Source: Flavobacteriales bacterium
Lineage (GTDB): Bacteria; Bacteroidota; Bacteroidia; Flavobacteriales_F; PHOS-HE28
Assembly (NCBI GenBank): GCA_016721825.1
Contig: JADKHI010000001.1
Location: 310,001-374,000 of the forward strand
DNA: 64,000 nt
Direction: 5' to 3'
Under the pieces are notes generated by a model, which was not told the origin of the DNA, searched no databases, and saw nothing but the letters and a program-made list of their open reading frames with translations. Position numbers and translations under genes: made by a program. Every line of letters begins with the position of its first letter. Within the stretch, counting starts at the first letter, position 1. Below, one piece after another: positions 19,030 to 28,270 of the stretch.

Positions 19030-19068
19030 CCTCCAAGCTTCAACGTTAGAACAGGCGCTTCGTTGTGC

Positions 19069-20205
19069 TCAGCCATTCAATCGGGCCACCAGGCGCTCCA
19101 GTGCTTCCGCGTAGGCCGACCAGCTGTACTTACGCCGTTCCTCACGGATCGCCGGGGTCATATCCTTCCGCTCACGCAGGAAAAGCTCCATGCCGTGCAC
19201 CAGTCCCTTGCGGTCGTCGGGTGGCACCACATAGCCCGTGCGACCGTGGATCACCACTTCGCTCAGTCCACCAACGTCCGTAACGATGCAAGGCCGTTCG
19301 AAGTGGTAGGCGATCTGCACGATGCCGGATTGTGTAGCCGTACGGTATGGAAGCACCAGCACATCGGCGGCGCAGAAGTGATGCGCTACCGCATCGTTCG
19401 GGATATAGTCGCTGAAATAGTGAATGCGGTCCGCTAGCGGACTGGCCTTCACCAGGTCCTTGTAGCGCTGCTCATCCTCATAGCACTCACCGGCGATCAC
19501 CAGGTGAAGCTTGGGGTCCAGTGCCGCCATGTCCGGGAAAGCAGCGATCAGCTCATCAAGGCCCTTGTATGGTCGGATGTAGCCGAAGAACAAGGCGATC
19601 ACGGCATCCTCCGGAAGACCAAGACGTTTGCGCGCCTCCCGCTTTTCCATCGCCGCGCCGAAGTTGTCGTATACCGGATGAGGGGATCGCTCTATCGGCA
19701 ATTTCGGATGCACCGCTCGGATGTCGCGCTCCACGCTCTCGCTCATCACCACACAGCCATCCACGGCGCGGAAGGCCAACCAACGAAGGAGCCCCTCGCC
19801 GATACGGCTCTCATGCGGAATGAAGTTGTCGATCAGGTAGATCACACGCGTGCGCCGACCTTTCGCCAGCGTCGAGATCGCCCAAAAGCAGGGTGCGAAA
19901 AAGCTGATCCAGTACTTGAAGACCAGCACGTCCGGTGCCTGCTTCCGAATGCTCCGACCGGTGCGCCACCATGACAGTGGACCAATGCTGTCCACGCGTA
20001 CCTCAGCGGTCACCGCTTGTTCACCGGCGGCGCCTCCAGTTTCCTCCTGCGTCTTGCCCGGAAAAAGCACCTTCGGGTACTGCCTCGAGAAGGTGATGGC
20101 CCGTACAGCATGCCCGCGCCGTTGCAGTTCCAGCGCGAAACGCTCATTGAAGTGAGCGATGCCGCCCCGCAAAGGGAAGAAGGTGCTGAGGTAGGCGATC
20201 CGCAT
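19069..20205 (-). CDS. Family 4 glycosyltransferase
   Basis: 378 residues. The N-terminal Rossmann domain begins MRIAYLSTFFPLRGGIAHFN with the GT4 glycine-rich loop. The C-terminal nucleotide-sugar site shows FFGYIRPYKGLDELI, LHLVIAGECYED and the E-x7-E region near RTATQSGIVQIAY and GGLSEVV. The gene probably transfers a hexose in lipopolysaccharide or exopolysaccharide synthesis at the cytoplasmic membrane. It follows the heptosyltransferase-like gene after 16 bases on the same strand, suggesting a shared pathway. Confidence 0.9.
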   Translation of the reverse strand: MRIAYLSTFFPLRGGIAHFNERFALELQRRGHAVRAITFSRQYPKVLFPGKTQEETGGAAGEQAVTAEVRVDSIGPLSWWRTGRSIRKQAPDVLVFKYWISFFAPCFWAISTLAKGRRTRVIYLIDNFIPHESRIGEGLLRWLAFRAVDGCVVMSESVERDIRAVHPKLPIERSPHPVYDNFGAAMEKREARKRLGLPEDAVIALFFGYIRPYKGLDELIAAFPDMAALDPKLHLVIAGECYEDEQRYKDLVKASPLADRIHYFSDYIPNDAVAHHFCAADVLVLPYRTATQSGIVQIAYHFERPCIVTDVGGLSEVVIHGRTGYVVPPDDRKGLVHGMELFLRERKDMTPAIREERRKYSWSAYAEALERLVARLNG

Positions 20206-20221
20206 CGATGGACGAACTGGA

Positions 20222-21319
20222 TCAAGCGGTCAACGAACGATGCAGTTGGCAGGCCTTGACCGCAGCATGCACCGTACCGGAATGGATGTCGTCCATGCAG
20301 GCATGGCCGCCCTTGTCCAGGCGCTTGCAGCGTGCCGCATAGAAACACTCGCAGCCAGAGCTGGGCTCCACCACGCTTCCACGGCCGTACAGCTCGAACT
20401 CATGGCGGTTGAAGATGTTGTTCATCAGCACCAGGTTCTTGTGCCTGCCGAGCGCCAGGTGCATGGCCATGGTCACCTGGGTCACCACCGTGTCGCAGTG
20501 ATCGAGCAGGTCGATGAAGAGCTGCAGGTCGAAGAAGCCGAAGTAAGTGGCACCGCTGGCCGCCGCGATCCGGAGGTTGCGTTCATGTTCTTGTTCGCCA
20601 CCGAGCAGCAGCACTTCGTAGCCGTCCTTCTTCAGCAGCTGTGCCAGTTCGGTCCACTGCCCTTCGCTCCACAGACGGCTCGTCCAGCGCCCACCACAAC
20701 CGGTGTTCAGGCCCACCACGTGGCGGCCCCGATCAATGTCCCAGGCCCGCCGTCCGGCCGCATGGTTGTCCAACACGTACTCCTCGCCTGCGAAGGTGAA
20801 GTCCGCCACGGCGAAGATCTCCTGCAGGTAGTTGAGCGTGTTCTTCTGGCTGAGGTCATCGAAAACGCCGGTGCTGAACTTGTGAACAGCCAGCTCATCC
20901 ACCGGGGCGCAGCGACCGTCCTTCCATGTGAAGCCGTGCTTCACCTTGGCCTTTACCCGCGCCATCAAGGCACAGGCCTCGCGGTCCTTGTCCAGATTGA
21001 TCGCGTAGTCGTACTCGGTCTCTTCGATCACCAGCACCGAGGACAGGCTGAAGGGCAGCTTGAGGTCCACGGTGGCGGGGAGGATCTCGGGGCTGAGCGT
21101 GAGCCAATGGATCTCGGCTTGGGGGAAGCGCTTGCGAATGGGCGTGAGCAAGGGCGTGGTGCGCACCACATCGCCCAAGGCGCCCAGCTTGATGATGAGC
21201 ACCCGCTGCTTGATGGGGTCGTAGTGGGTGCAGTCGGCGCAGTGCACGCCGTGCTGTTTGTGCGGTTTGCAGGGCACATCGCCACGGAAGTGCCTGCAAT
21301 CGGGACGGAAGGTGATCAT
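20222..21319 (-). CDS. Family 9 glycosyltransferase (heptosyltransferase-like) with Cys-rich N-terminus
   Basis: 365 residues from ATG 21319; the frame runs on upstream without homology. Residues 1-30 hold four cysteines (C8, C17, C27, C30) with nearby histidines (CRHFRGDVPCKPH, HCADC), which may bind zinc or a cluster. The GT9 core starts RVLIIKLGALGDVVRTTPLL and carries VGLNTGCGGRWTSRLWSEGQ, the donor-binding loop. A further Cys group at the C-terminus (CECFYAARC) echoes the N-terminal one. GT9 enzymes usually add heptose from ADP-heptose to lipid A-KDO; the acceptor here is not known. Confidence 0.87.
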   Translation of the reverse strand: MITFRPDCRHFRGDVPCKPHKQHGVHCADCTHYDPIKQRVLIIKLGALGDVVRTTPLLTPIRKRFPQAEIHWLTLSPEILPATVDLKLPFSLSSVLVIEETEYDYAINLDKDREACALMARVKAKVKHGFTWKDGRCAPVDELAVHKFSTGVFDDLSQKNTLNYLQEIFAVADFTFAGEEYVLDNHAAGRRAWDIDRGRHVVGLNTGCGGRWTSRLWSEGQWTELAQLLKKDGYEVLLLGGEQEHERNLRIAAASGATYFGFFDLQLFIDLLDHCDTVVTQVTMAMHLALGRHKNLVLMNNIFNRHEFELYGRGSVVEPSSGCECFYAARCKRLDKGGHACMDDIHSGTVHAAVKACQLHRSLTA

Positions 21320-21330
21320 TGGCAAGGGGC

Positions 21331-21338
21331 CGAAGTTA
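21331..21338 (-). promoter_or_regulatory. Possible -7 box for the GT9 gene
   Basis: TAACTTCG on the minus strand (TAnnTTCG variant) 11 bases before ATG 21319. It is back to back with the box of the 21422 gene. Confidence 0.4.
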
Positions 21339-21408
21339 GCCGCCACCTTGTTGACCAGCAGGGTACGGCCGCGTTCTTGCAGGGCGGGGGCCACCCCACC
21401 CCCAAAAG

Positions 21409-21416
21409 TATCTTTG
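21409..21416 (+). promoter_or_regulatory. -7 box for the MORN-type gene
   Basis: TATCTTTG, a perfect TAnnTTTG, ends five bases before the ATG at 21422, so transcription would start at or next to the start codon. No -33 TTG at 17-20 bases is seen. Confidence 0.5.
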
Positions 21417-21421
21417 CACCC

Positions 21422-22423
21422 ATGCTTGCTCGTGCTTTCTTCCTTCCGCTGGCCCTCACCTTGGCGACCGCCGCGTTCGCCCAGCCACCCGCGCCCAATC
21501 AAAAGGACGCCAAGGGCCTGAAGCAGGGGCATTGGGCCAAGACCTGGGCCGAGAGCAGCCAGCTGCGTTACGAAGGGCAGTTCAAGGATGACAAGCCTGT
21601 GGGCCGGTTCACCTACTACAGCAACAAGGGCAAGGTCGAGAGCCTCGTGGACCACTACCCCGATGGCAAGGCCTCACACGCCAAGCACTACCACCCCAAC
21701 GGCAAGCTGATGGCCGAAGGGCGTTACGTCGGCCAGGAGAAGGACAGCACCTGGAGCTTCTTTGATGCCGAGGGCCACAAGCGTAGCATGGAGCAGTGGT
21801 CGGTAGGCCAGAAGGACGGCGAACAGATCACCTACTACGCCGATGGCAAAGTGGCCGAGAAAGCCACCTGGGTCAAAGGCGTGCAGCAGGGTCCCTTCGA
21901 GCAGTTCTTCGACAACGGTCAGCCGAAGGCCCGCTCCACCTACCAGAAAGGTCAGCCCGAAGGCACCATGACCTACTTTTTCCCCAGCGGCAAGAAGGAG
22001 ATCGAGGGGAAAATGGTGAACGGGGACCGCGATGGTACCTGGTACTACTTCAACGAGGACGGCACTGTGCAGATCCAGATCCTCTACAAGACAGGCACCT
22101 ACGTGAAGGACAGAAAGGAGAACGGCACCTTCAAGGAGTACTACGATCAGGACAAGCTGAAGAGCGAAGTGACCTACAAGGCCGGCCGCAAGGAGGGGCG
22201 GTTCACCGAGTGGAACAACGATGGCGCCTGGGTCGAGCGCCCGGTGAAGATCGGCCCTGATGGCATGCAGAAAGGTGATACGGAACGCGTGCTTGAAGGC
22301 CAGACGAAGAAGCGCGAAGGCACCTACAAGAACGACCTGCTCGAAGGCGAATTGAAGGAGTACGATGAGAACGGCAAACTGATCCGGACGGTCAACTATG
22401 TGGCCGGAGAGGAAGTGAAGTGA
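21422..22423 (+). CDS. Secreted MORN-variant repeat protein
   Basis: 333 residues from ATG 21422 with a signal peptide ending AFAQ. The rest is a string of about ten MORN-variant repeats of the toxin-antitoxin/Bacteroidota type, each with a Gly-x-Trp or Gly-x-Tyr centre: GHWAKTWAESS, GRFTYYSNKG, GPFEQFFDNG, GTMTYFFPSG, GTWYYFNEDG, GTFKEYYDQD, GRFTEWNNDG. Such proteins form beta-sheet ladders and are often surface or periplasmic scaffolds. The function is unknown. An upstream extension is open but lacks a signal peptide. Confidence 0.9.
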   Translation: MLARAFFLPLALTLATAAFAQPPAPNQKDAKGLKQGHWAKTWAESSQLRYEGQFKDDKPVGRFTYYSNKGKVESLVDHYPDGKASHAKHYHPNGKLMAEGRYVGQEKDSTWSFFDAEGHKRSMEQWSVGQKDGEQITYYADGKVAEKATWVKGVQQGPFEQFFDNGQPKARSTYQKGQPEGTMTYFFPSGKKEIEGKMVNGDRDGTWYYFNEDGTVQIQILYKTGTYVKDRKENGTFKEYYDQDKLKSEVTYKAGRKEGRFTEWNNDGAWVERPVKIGPDGMQKGDTERVLEGQTKKREGTYKNDLLEGELKEYDENGKLIRTVNYVAGEEVK

Positions 22424-22469
22424 CAGTGGACAGTGAACAGAGGAATAGGTTGATGGACGGACAGAACGA

Positions 22470-23573
22470 ATGAGCAAGCACGGACGGGTATTGGTGGCCA
22501 TGAGCGGCGGGGTGGACAGCTCCGTGACCGCGCTCATGTTGCATGACGAAGGGTACGAGGTGATCGGGGTGACGATGAAGACCTGGGACTACGCCGACAC
22601 CAGTGGGGGGAAACGCGTGACCGGCTGCTGCGACCTGGACAGCATCAGCGACGCGCGGAACATGGCCGTGAGCCGGGGCTTCAACCACATCATCCTCGAC
22701 ATCCGCGAGGAGTTCGGCTCCAGCATCATCGGCAACTTCACCAGCGAGTACATGGCGGGCCGCACACCCAATCCCTGCGTGCTCTGCAACACCTTCATCA
22801 AGTGGGAGGCCCTGCTGAAACGGGCCGACATGCTGGACTGTGAGCTGATCGCCACAGGCCACTATGCCAAGGTGCGCGAAGAGGCCGGTCGACATGTGGT
22901 GAGCAAAGGCCTCGACCCGGGCAAGGACCAGAGCTACGTGCTGTGGGGGCTGCAACAGGAGAACCTGGCCCGCACACGCTTCCCCATCGGGGGCTTCCAC
23001 AAGAGCCGCATCCGCGAAATGGCCGTGGAGAGCGGTTTCCCGGAGCTGGCCAGCAAGAGCGAGAGCTACGAGATCTGCTTCATCCCCGACAACGACTACC
23101 GCGGCTTCCTGAAGCGCAAGGACCCGGCGGCCTTCGAGAAGCTCGCCCACGGCAAGCTCGTAACCACCGAGGGCGCAGTGCTCGGCGAACACGACGGCTA
23201 TCCCTTCTTCACCATCGGCCAGCGCAAAGGCCTGGGCATCGCCACCGGGGAACCCCTGTACGTCACGGACATCCGGCCGGAGAGCAACACCGTGGTGCTC
23301 GGGGCCAAAGAGCAGCTGAACAAGCAGAAAATGTGGGTCCGGCGACCGAACTTCGTGAAACTGCCCGCGTTGAACGGGGAGATCGAAGCGGTGATCAAAG
23401 TGCGGTACAAGGACAAAGGCACGACCGGCACACTTTCCATGGACGGTGAACGGGTGCTTGTTGAATTCCATGCACCCGTGACAGGCATCGCTCCGGGACA
23501 GTCCGCCGTCTTCTATGACGGGGACGATGTGATCGGAGGAGGATTCATCGACCGCGAAACGCCTGAACCATGA
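22470..23573 (+). CDS. mnmA: tRNA-specific 2-thiouridylase
   Basis: 367 residues. MnmA makes the 2-thio group of 5-methylaminomethyl-2-thiouridine at tRNA wobble position 34, using ATP and sulfur relayed from a persulfide carrier. The PP-loop AMSGGVDSSV is at residues 10-19; the two catalytic cysteines are in NPCVLCN and SYEICFIPDN; GHYAKV and KDQSYVLWGL are also conserved. The C-terminal beta-barrel ends with SAVFYDGDDVIGGGFI. The stop overlaps the next gene by ATGA. Confidence 0.97.
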   Translation: MSKHGRVLVAMSGGVDSSVTALMLHDEGYEVIGVTMKTWDYADTSGGKRVTGCCDLDSISDARNMAVSRGFNHIILDIREEFGSSIIGNFTSEYMAGRTPNPCVLCNTFIKWEALLKRADMLDCELIATGHYAKVREEAGRHVVSKGLDPGKDQSYVLWGLQQENLARTRFPIGGFHKSRIREMAVESGFPELASKSESYEICFIPDNDYRGFLKRKDPAAFEKLAHGKLVTTEGAVLGEHDGYPFFTIGQRKGLGIATGEPLYVTDIRPESNTVVLGAKEQLNKQKMWVRRPNFVKLPALNGEIEAVIKVRYKDKGTTGTLSMDGERVLVEFHAPVTGIAPGQSAVFYDGDDVIGGGFIDRETPEP

Positions 23574-24265
23574 ACCGCATCCGCCAGATCCTGCTGTTGA
23601 CCTGTGGTGCTGCCGTGCTCTTGGCCGGTTGCAAGAAGGACGAGCCCACCCCGGTGGACCTGGGCTTCGGCTACTTCCCTACGCGCGTGGGCCATTGGGT
23701 TGAATACAAGGTGGACAGCGGCTGGATCGATGAAGGCAACAACCTGCAAGGCCAGGTCGTGTATCCGCTGCGGGAACTGATCGAAAGCAACTTCACGGAT
23801 CCCGAAGGCCGTCCCGCCCAACGGATCGTACGCCAGCTGAAGGACTCGCTGGGCAACTGGGGGCCCAAGGATGTGTGGTGGCAGGTGAAGGACAACTACA
23901 AGGCCGAACGTGCCGAAGAGAACCTTCGGCTGATCAAACTTGTTTTCCCTGTGCGTAATGGCCAAACGTGGAACACCAACGAGTACAACACCACGGCTCC
24001 CTTGGAGCTGACCTACTTGGCATGGGACGAACCATGGAGCGCCAACGGACTGAGCTTCGACAGCACCTGCGTGGTGAAGACCACCTTCGTGAACAACCTG
24101 GTGGATACCGTGCGCTATTTCGAGCGCTACGCCAAGAACGTCGGGCTCGTGTACCGGCAGAGGGACGTCAGCAATACGCAGTACATCCAGCAACCCGGCA
24201 ACCCGCCCACTCCTTACACCCGCGGCACTTATCTGCGGATGACCGTGGTGAACTACGGTGGCTAG
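23570..24265 (+). CDS. Hypothetical lipoprotein
   Basis: 231 residues with a clear lipobox (AAVLLAGCKKDEP). The mature protein is beta-rich and aromatic: FGYFPTRVGHWVEYKVDS is typical of small secreted Bacteroidota lipoproteins that begin with a status of an unfolded or calycin-like fold. No catalytic motif is visible. Start ATG 23570 overlaps the mnmA stop. Because of that overlap it is probably co-transcribed with mnmA and the subtilase gene, but the reason for the link is unclear. Confidence 0.8.
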   Translation: MNRIRQILLLTCGAAVLLAGCKKDEPTPVDLGFGYFPTRVGHWVEYKVDSGWIDEGNNLQGQVVYPLRELIESNFTDPEGRPAQRIVRQLKDSLGNWGPKDVWWQVKDNYKAERAEENLRLIKLVFPVRNGQTWNTNEYNTTAPLELTYLAWDEPWSANGLSFDSTCVVKTTFVNNLVDTVRYFERYAKNVGLVYRQRDVSNTQYIQQPGNPPTPYTRGTYLRMTVVNYGG

Positions 24266-24288
24266 CACGGAAGCGGTACGCTGAACGC

Positions 24289-25962
24289 ATGAGGCCCTTC
24301 GCATCCATCATCGGCCTGCTGCTCTTCTGCTCGGTACACGCACAGACCGCCCCAGCGACCTATTGGATCCAGTTCACCGATAAGGTGAACACCCCCTACA
24401 CTCTCAGCGCTCCGGAGGACTACCTCTCTGCTCGCGCCATTGAACGTCGCGAAGCACAAGGCATCACGATCGACTCTTTGGACCTGCCGGTGGATCCGGC
24501 ATACATCGCTGGTCTGCTCGCTGCTGGTCAGTTCCAAGTGCACAACGTGAGCCGCTGGTTCAACGCCGTCACCCTTACCAGCACCGATACCCTGGCCCTG
24601 GATACGATCCCGCAGCTACCCTTCGTGAAGGCCATGCGCATGGTCCAGGATGGTCGTCCCCGAAAATCGCTTGCGGCGGACAAGTTCCCCGCGGCCACGA
24701 AGGCAGATGTGGAGATCGGCGGCACCTACGCATCGGTCTACGGCGCGTCGTTGCGACAGGTGAGCATGATGAACGCGCACCTGCTCCACACCAAGGCCAA
24801 CGCCCGCGGAGAAGGCATGTTGATCGGCATCCTGGACTCGGGCTTCGATCAGGCGGATTCACTGCCGGCCTTCGACGAGCTTCGGGGGCGTGATGGCATC
24901 GTGTATGATGAAGATCTCGTGGCCCACGATGGCGATGTGTATGGCGATCACTGGCATGGGCGCTCCGTGCTTTCCGTGATCGTCGGACACCTGCCTGGTA
25001 AGATGCTCGGCATTGCACCGAACGTGGATGTTGTGCTGCTGCGAACCGAGAACGCCGACTCCGAATACCTTGTGGAGGAAGACAATTGGGTGAGCGGGGC
25101 CGAGCTCGCGGACAGCATCGGCTGTGACGTGCTCAACACCTCGCTCGGCTACACCACCTTCGACGACAGCACGCAGGACCACACCTGGGCCGACCTCGAC
25201 GGGCTTACCACCCGCATCAGCATCGCCCAAGGCATCGCATCGCGGAAAGGCATGATCCCCGTGAACAGCGCGGGCAACTCCGGCAGCAGCGACTGGCGCT
25301 ACATCAGCGCACCTGCCGATGCGATCGACATCCTGGCCGTGGGCGCGGTGAACGATGACCGTGTGGTGGCCTCCTTCAGCTCGCGTGGCCCCAGCATCGA
25401 CGGTCGTGTGAAGCCGGACGTCAGCGCGGTGGGCTGGGGCACCATCGGACTGGGTTTCGACGGTACGGACATTGCGCGCATCAACGGCACTTCGTTCAGC
25501 GGGCCCTTGGTGGCGGGCGGTGTTACCTGTCTGTGGCAACTGCACAAGGACAAGACCGCGCACGAAGTGATGGATGCTGTACGCCGCAGCGCTTCACACT
25601 TCGACCAGCCCAACGATTCCATCGGCTACGGGATCCCCGACCTGTGGCGCGCGCACCTGCTGCTCGGGGGCGAGGACCTCACCGGTCTTAGCACGCCGCA
25701 GATCCTCAGCGTGCAGCCCGTGCCCTTCTCCGATCACTTCGAGATCTCGCTCTACTCGGGCCCTTCACAGCGGCTGGTGCTCAACCTCTGGGATGCCACG
25801 GGACGCATGGTCTGGAGCGCTGAACGGGGCATCGACAGCGAAGCCTACGTGCGGTTCCTTGTTACGGATGGGGCCCTGTTGAACCTGCGCAGCGGAGTCT
25901 ACGTGCTGCGCGCTTCCCTCGGTCAGGCCGAACTGACCCAGCCCGTGCTCAAGCTGGAGTAA
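24289..25962 (+). CDS. Secreted subtilisin-like (S8) peptidase with type IX sorting domain
   Basis: 557 residues from ATG 24289 with a signal peptide ending VHAQ. A prodomain precedes the catalytic domain. The triad is visible: Asp in GILDSGFD, His in DHWHGRSVLSVI, Ser in NGTSFSGPLVAGG, with the oxyanion Asn in NSAGNSGSS. The last about 80 residues (VQPVPFSDHFEISLYS to QPVLKLE) form a beta-sandwich of the type A Por sorting signal, so the enzyme is expected to be exported to the surface by the type IX system. It probably degrades extracellular protein. Confidence 0.92.
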   Translation: MRPFASIIGLLLFCSVHAQTAPATYWIQFTDKVNTPYTLSAPEDYLSARAIERREAQGITIDSLDLPVDPAYIAGLLAAGQFQVHNVSRWFNAVTLTSTDTLALDTIPQLPFVKAMRMVQDGRPRKSLAADKFPAATKADVEIGGTYASVYGASLRQVSMMNAHLLHTKANARGEGMLIGILDSGFDQADSLPAFDELRGRDGIVYDEDLVAHDGDVYGDHWHGRSVLSVIVGHLPGKMLGIAPNVDVVLLRTENADSEYLVEEDNWVSGAELADSIGCDVLNTSLGYTTFDDSTQDHTWADLDGLTTRISIAQGIASRKGMIPVNSAGNSGSSDWRYISAPADAIDILAVGAVNDDRVVASFSSRGPSIDGRVKPDVSAVGWGTIGLGFDGTDIARINGTSFSGPLVAGGVTCLWQLHKDKTAHEVMDAVRRSASHFDQPNDSIGYGIPDLWRAHLLLGGEDLTGLSTPQILSVQPVPFSDHFEISLYSGPSQRLVLNLWDATGRMVWSAERGIDSEAYVRFLVTDGALLNLRSGVYVLRASLGQAELTQPVLKLE

Positions 25963-25966
25963 CGTC

Positions 25967-27250
25967 TCAGACCTCCCGCTTCCTCCGGACCAGATAGAGG
26001 ACGCCCTTGTGATCGTCCGTGAATAAGAACGAGTTGCTATCGTGCATCAGCACATCACAGCAGCGGGCCACACGCTCATCGCCTTGCAGGAAGCCGGTGA
26101 TGATCGGTTCCGCCGGGTGGCCTTTCCGCACGCGCACGACCGCATAGCCCTTCCCCATCTTCACAATGCTGCTCCCATGCAGCGCCACCACGAACCAGTT
26201 GTTCAAGCGCGGATCCGCGAAGCCTTGGAACAATTCGAAGCCCAAGGCGCCCACGCGTGCACCCAAGGGGACATAGGCCTTGGTCGGTGACATCACGCGC
26301 ATGTTCGGCTTCAGAAAGGCGGTGTCCGCGAACAGCTCCTCGCCAACCTGGTAGTGGAAGGGCCAGCCGTAGTGCTTCCCCTCCTCGATATGGAAGAGCA
26401 CATCATCCGGCGCTTCGGTGCCCAAGTGGTCGCTGCCCATGCCCGTAGCGAAGAGCTCATCACCGACCCAACGCAGGCCCACAGCGTTACGCAGCCCCGT
26501 GGCATAGATCCGCTTGTTGCCACCGTCCGGGTCCATCTCCAAGAGCGTCGCACGCACATCCTCGGTCTCGAGACAGGCGTTGCAGCTGCTGCCCACGCTC
26601 ACGTACAACTTGCCCTTGTGGAACGCGAGACTGCGCGTCAGGTGCCAGCCGCCATACTTGTAGCTCAGCCCGTAGCTGGGGAAGGTGTCGATCACCGTGG
26701 GCTTCGCGCGGGGCACCGTGTCGCCAGCATGGTAGGCAAAGCGAAGCAGCTTCCCTGTGGTGGCCACGTAAAGGAAGGTGTCGGTGGCAGTGCTGAGAAA
26801 AGCGACTTGATTGGGATTGTGCAGGCCGCTCAGGTAGGTGGACCGCTTTTCGAAACGTGCGCTGTCCTCGTTCCAGCCATCGAAGATGTACACGCGTCCC
26901 CTGCGGTTATCCGTGAGGTCGTGCATGTCCGTGGCGAAGAGTCGTCCGTCCGGAGATGGTGCCAGGAAGCGGAAACGCTTCATTCCCTCCGCGGCCACCC
27001 TCAGCTCATAGCCTTCCGGAATGTCCAAAGTGACCGTTCGACCATCTGCAAGGTTGACCGTGGCTGGGACGAGGCGAAGCGGCGTTGTGTCCAAGGGAAG
27101 CTCATCCACCGCAAGACCATGAGCGGTCGAGGCTGTGTCCTGTTGCGTGGTATCGGCTTCGATCTGGTCGGGATGCTCCGATGGCTCCGGAGAACCACAG
27201 CCGACCAATAGGCCCATTAGCGCGCACAGTCCCAAGACCTTCCTTTGCAT
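25967..27250 (-). CDS. Glucose/sorbosone dehydrogenase-like lipoprotein
   Basis: 427 residues from ATG 27250 with a lipobox (LMGLLVGCGSPEP). The mature protein is a beta-propeller of the PQQ-dependent sugar dehydrogenase fold: LRVAAEGMKRFRFLAPSPDG, LHNPNQVAFL, GWHLTRSLAFHKGKLYVSVG, IYATGLRNAVGLRW. A cysteine pair in SSCNACLETED and another in RCCDVL are present. Some members bind quinone and oxidise aldose sugars in the periplasm, while many lipoprotein homologues lack the cofactor residues; activity is uncertain here. Confidence 0.82.
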   Translation of the reverse strand: MQRKVLGLCALMGLLVGCGSPEPSEHPDQIEADTTQQDTASTAHGLAVDELPLDTTPLRLVPATVNLADGRTVTLDIPEGYELRVAAEGMKRFRFLAPSPDGRLFATDMHDLTDNRRGRVYIFDGWNEDSARFEKRSTYLSGLHNPNQVAFLSTATDTFLYVATTGKLLRFAYHAGDTVPRAKPTVIDTFPSYGLSYKYGGWHLTRSLAFHKGKLYVSVGSSCNACLETEDVRATLLEMDPDGGNKRIYATGLRNAVGLRWVGDELFATGMGSDHLGTEAPDDVLFHIEEGKHYGWPFHYQVGEELFADTAFLKPNMRVMSPTKAYVPLGARVGALGFELFQGFADPRLNNWFVVALHGSSIVKMGKGYAVVRVRKGHPAEPIITGFLQGDERVARCCDVLMHDSNSFLFTDDHKGVLYLVRRKREV

Positions 27251-27265
27251 GCCGCCAAGGTAGAG

Positions 27266-27850
27266 ATGTCCGAAACCGATCATCCCCTCACCGCCGATCT
27301 GCTGCTGCGCGCGTATCGCCGCGGCTGGTTCCCCATGGCCCATGAGGACGGTGAGCTGTACTGGCACGATCCGGACCCACGCGCCATCTTCCCCCTCGCG
27401 CACCTGGAGCCCAACGCACGCCTGCAACGCGCCATCCGCAGCGCGGGCTTCCGCGTCACCCTCGACCAGCGCTTCGAGGAAGTGATGCGGGCGTGCGGCG
27501 AACGCGCGGAGACCTGGATCACCGAGGAAATGATCGCGGCGTACGTCGCACTTCACGGGCAAGGACATTCGCATAGTGTGGAAGTCTGGCAAGACGGGAC
27601 GCTGGTCGGCGGGCTGTACGGCGTGTCGGTCGGCGGTGCCTTCTTCGGGGAGAGCATGTTCAGCCGCGTGACGAACGCGAGCAAGGCCGCCTTCCACCAC
27701 CTCGTCAAGCACCTACGGCTGCGGGGCTTCACGCTGTTCGATTCGCAATACATCAACGACCATACAGCTTCGTTGGGCGCGATCGAAGTGCCGCGCAGCA
27801 CTTTCCGCACGATGCTTGCGGAGGCATTGAGGAACGATGCCGACTTTTAA
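27266..27850 (+). CDS. aat: Leucyl/phenylalanyl-tRNA-protein transferase
   Basis: 194 residues from ATG 27266. Aat attaches Leu or Phe from tRNA to N-terminal Lys or Arg of proteins, making them substrates of the ClpS/ClpAP N-degron pathway. Motifs: AYRRGWFPMAHEDGEL, YWHDPDPRAIFPL, GGLYGVSVGGAFFGESMFS and FDSQYINDH, all diagnostic. The gene faces away from the sugar-dehydrogenase-like gene and is followed three bases later by the DUF2141 gene. Confidence 0.95.
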   Translation: MSETDHPLTADLLLRAYRRGWFPMAHEDGELYWHDPDPRAIFPLAHLEPNARLQRAIRSAGFRVTLDQRFEEVMRACGERAETWITEEMIAAYVALHGQGHSHSVEVWQDGTLVGGLYGVSVGGAFFGESMFSRVTNASKAAFHHLVKHLRLRGFTLFDSQYINDHTASLGAIEVPRSTFRTMLAEALRNDADF

Positions 27851-27853
27851 CCC

Positions 27854-28270
27854 ATGCGCTTACCGATATTCTTTCTGCTCTTCATGTTCACGGGCCTTGC
27901 ACATGCCCAAGGCATCTTGAAGGTGGAGATCATCCTGAACAAGCCCGCGGCAGGCGGTGAATTGAAGGTCGCGCTATGCCCCTCCAAGGATGCGTACGAC
28001 GACGAAGTAGGCTGCACCCTGCAGACCGTCAAGGCCTCGGGGAGCACGGTCAGCTGCACCTTCACTGGACTTACACCCGGCACCTACGCCGTGAAGGTGT
28101 TCCACGACATCAACAGCAATGGTAAGCTGGACACGAGCTGGATCGGCTGGCCGCAGGAACCCTACGGCTTCAGCAACGACGCGCCCGTGAACATGGGGCC
28201 ACCATCGTTCAAGCTTGCGGCCATCACCGTGAAGGAAGGTGCACAGACCGCCCGGATCAGCTTGCGCTGA
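27854..28270 (+). CDS. Secreted DUF2141 protein
   Basis: 138 residues with a signal peptide ending AHAQ. DUF2141 is recognised from GELKVALCPSKDAY, the Cys pair (C37 region and GCTLQ), and FTGLTPGTYAVKVFHDINSNGKLD with its EF-hand-like Asp/Asn loop. Members are small periplasmic beta-sandwich proteins of unknown function. It ends next to the end of the opposite-strand KdsC-like gene. Confidence 0.9.
   Translation: MRLPIFFLLFMFTGLAHAQGILKVEIILNKPAAGGELKVALCPSKDAYDDEVGCTLQTVKASGSTVSCTFTGLTPGTYAVKVFHDINSNGKLDTSWIGWPQEPYGFSNDAPVNMGPPSFKLAAITVKEGAQTARISLR

Noticed and set aside
20240..21421. Upstream extension of the MORN-type protein in the same frame
   Set aside because: It overlaps the GT9 gene on the other strand and the signal peptide at 21422 marks the real start.
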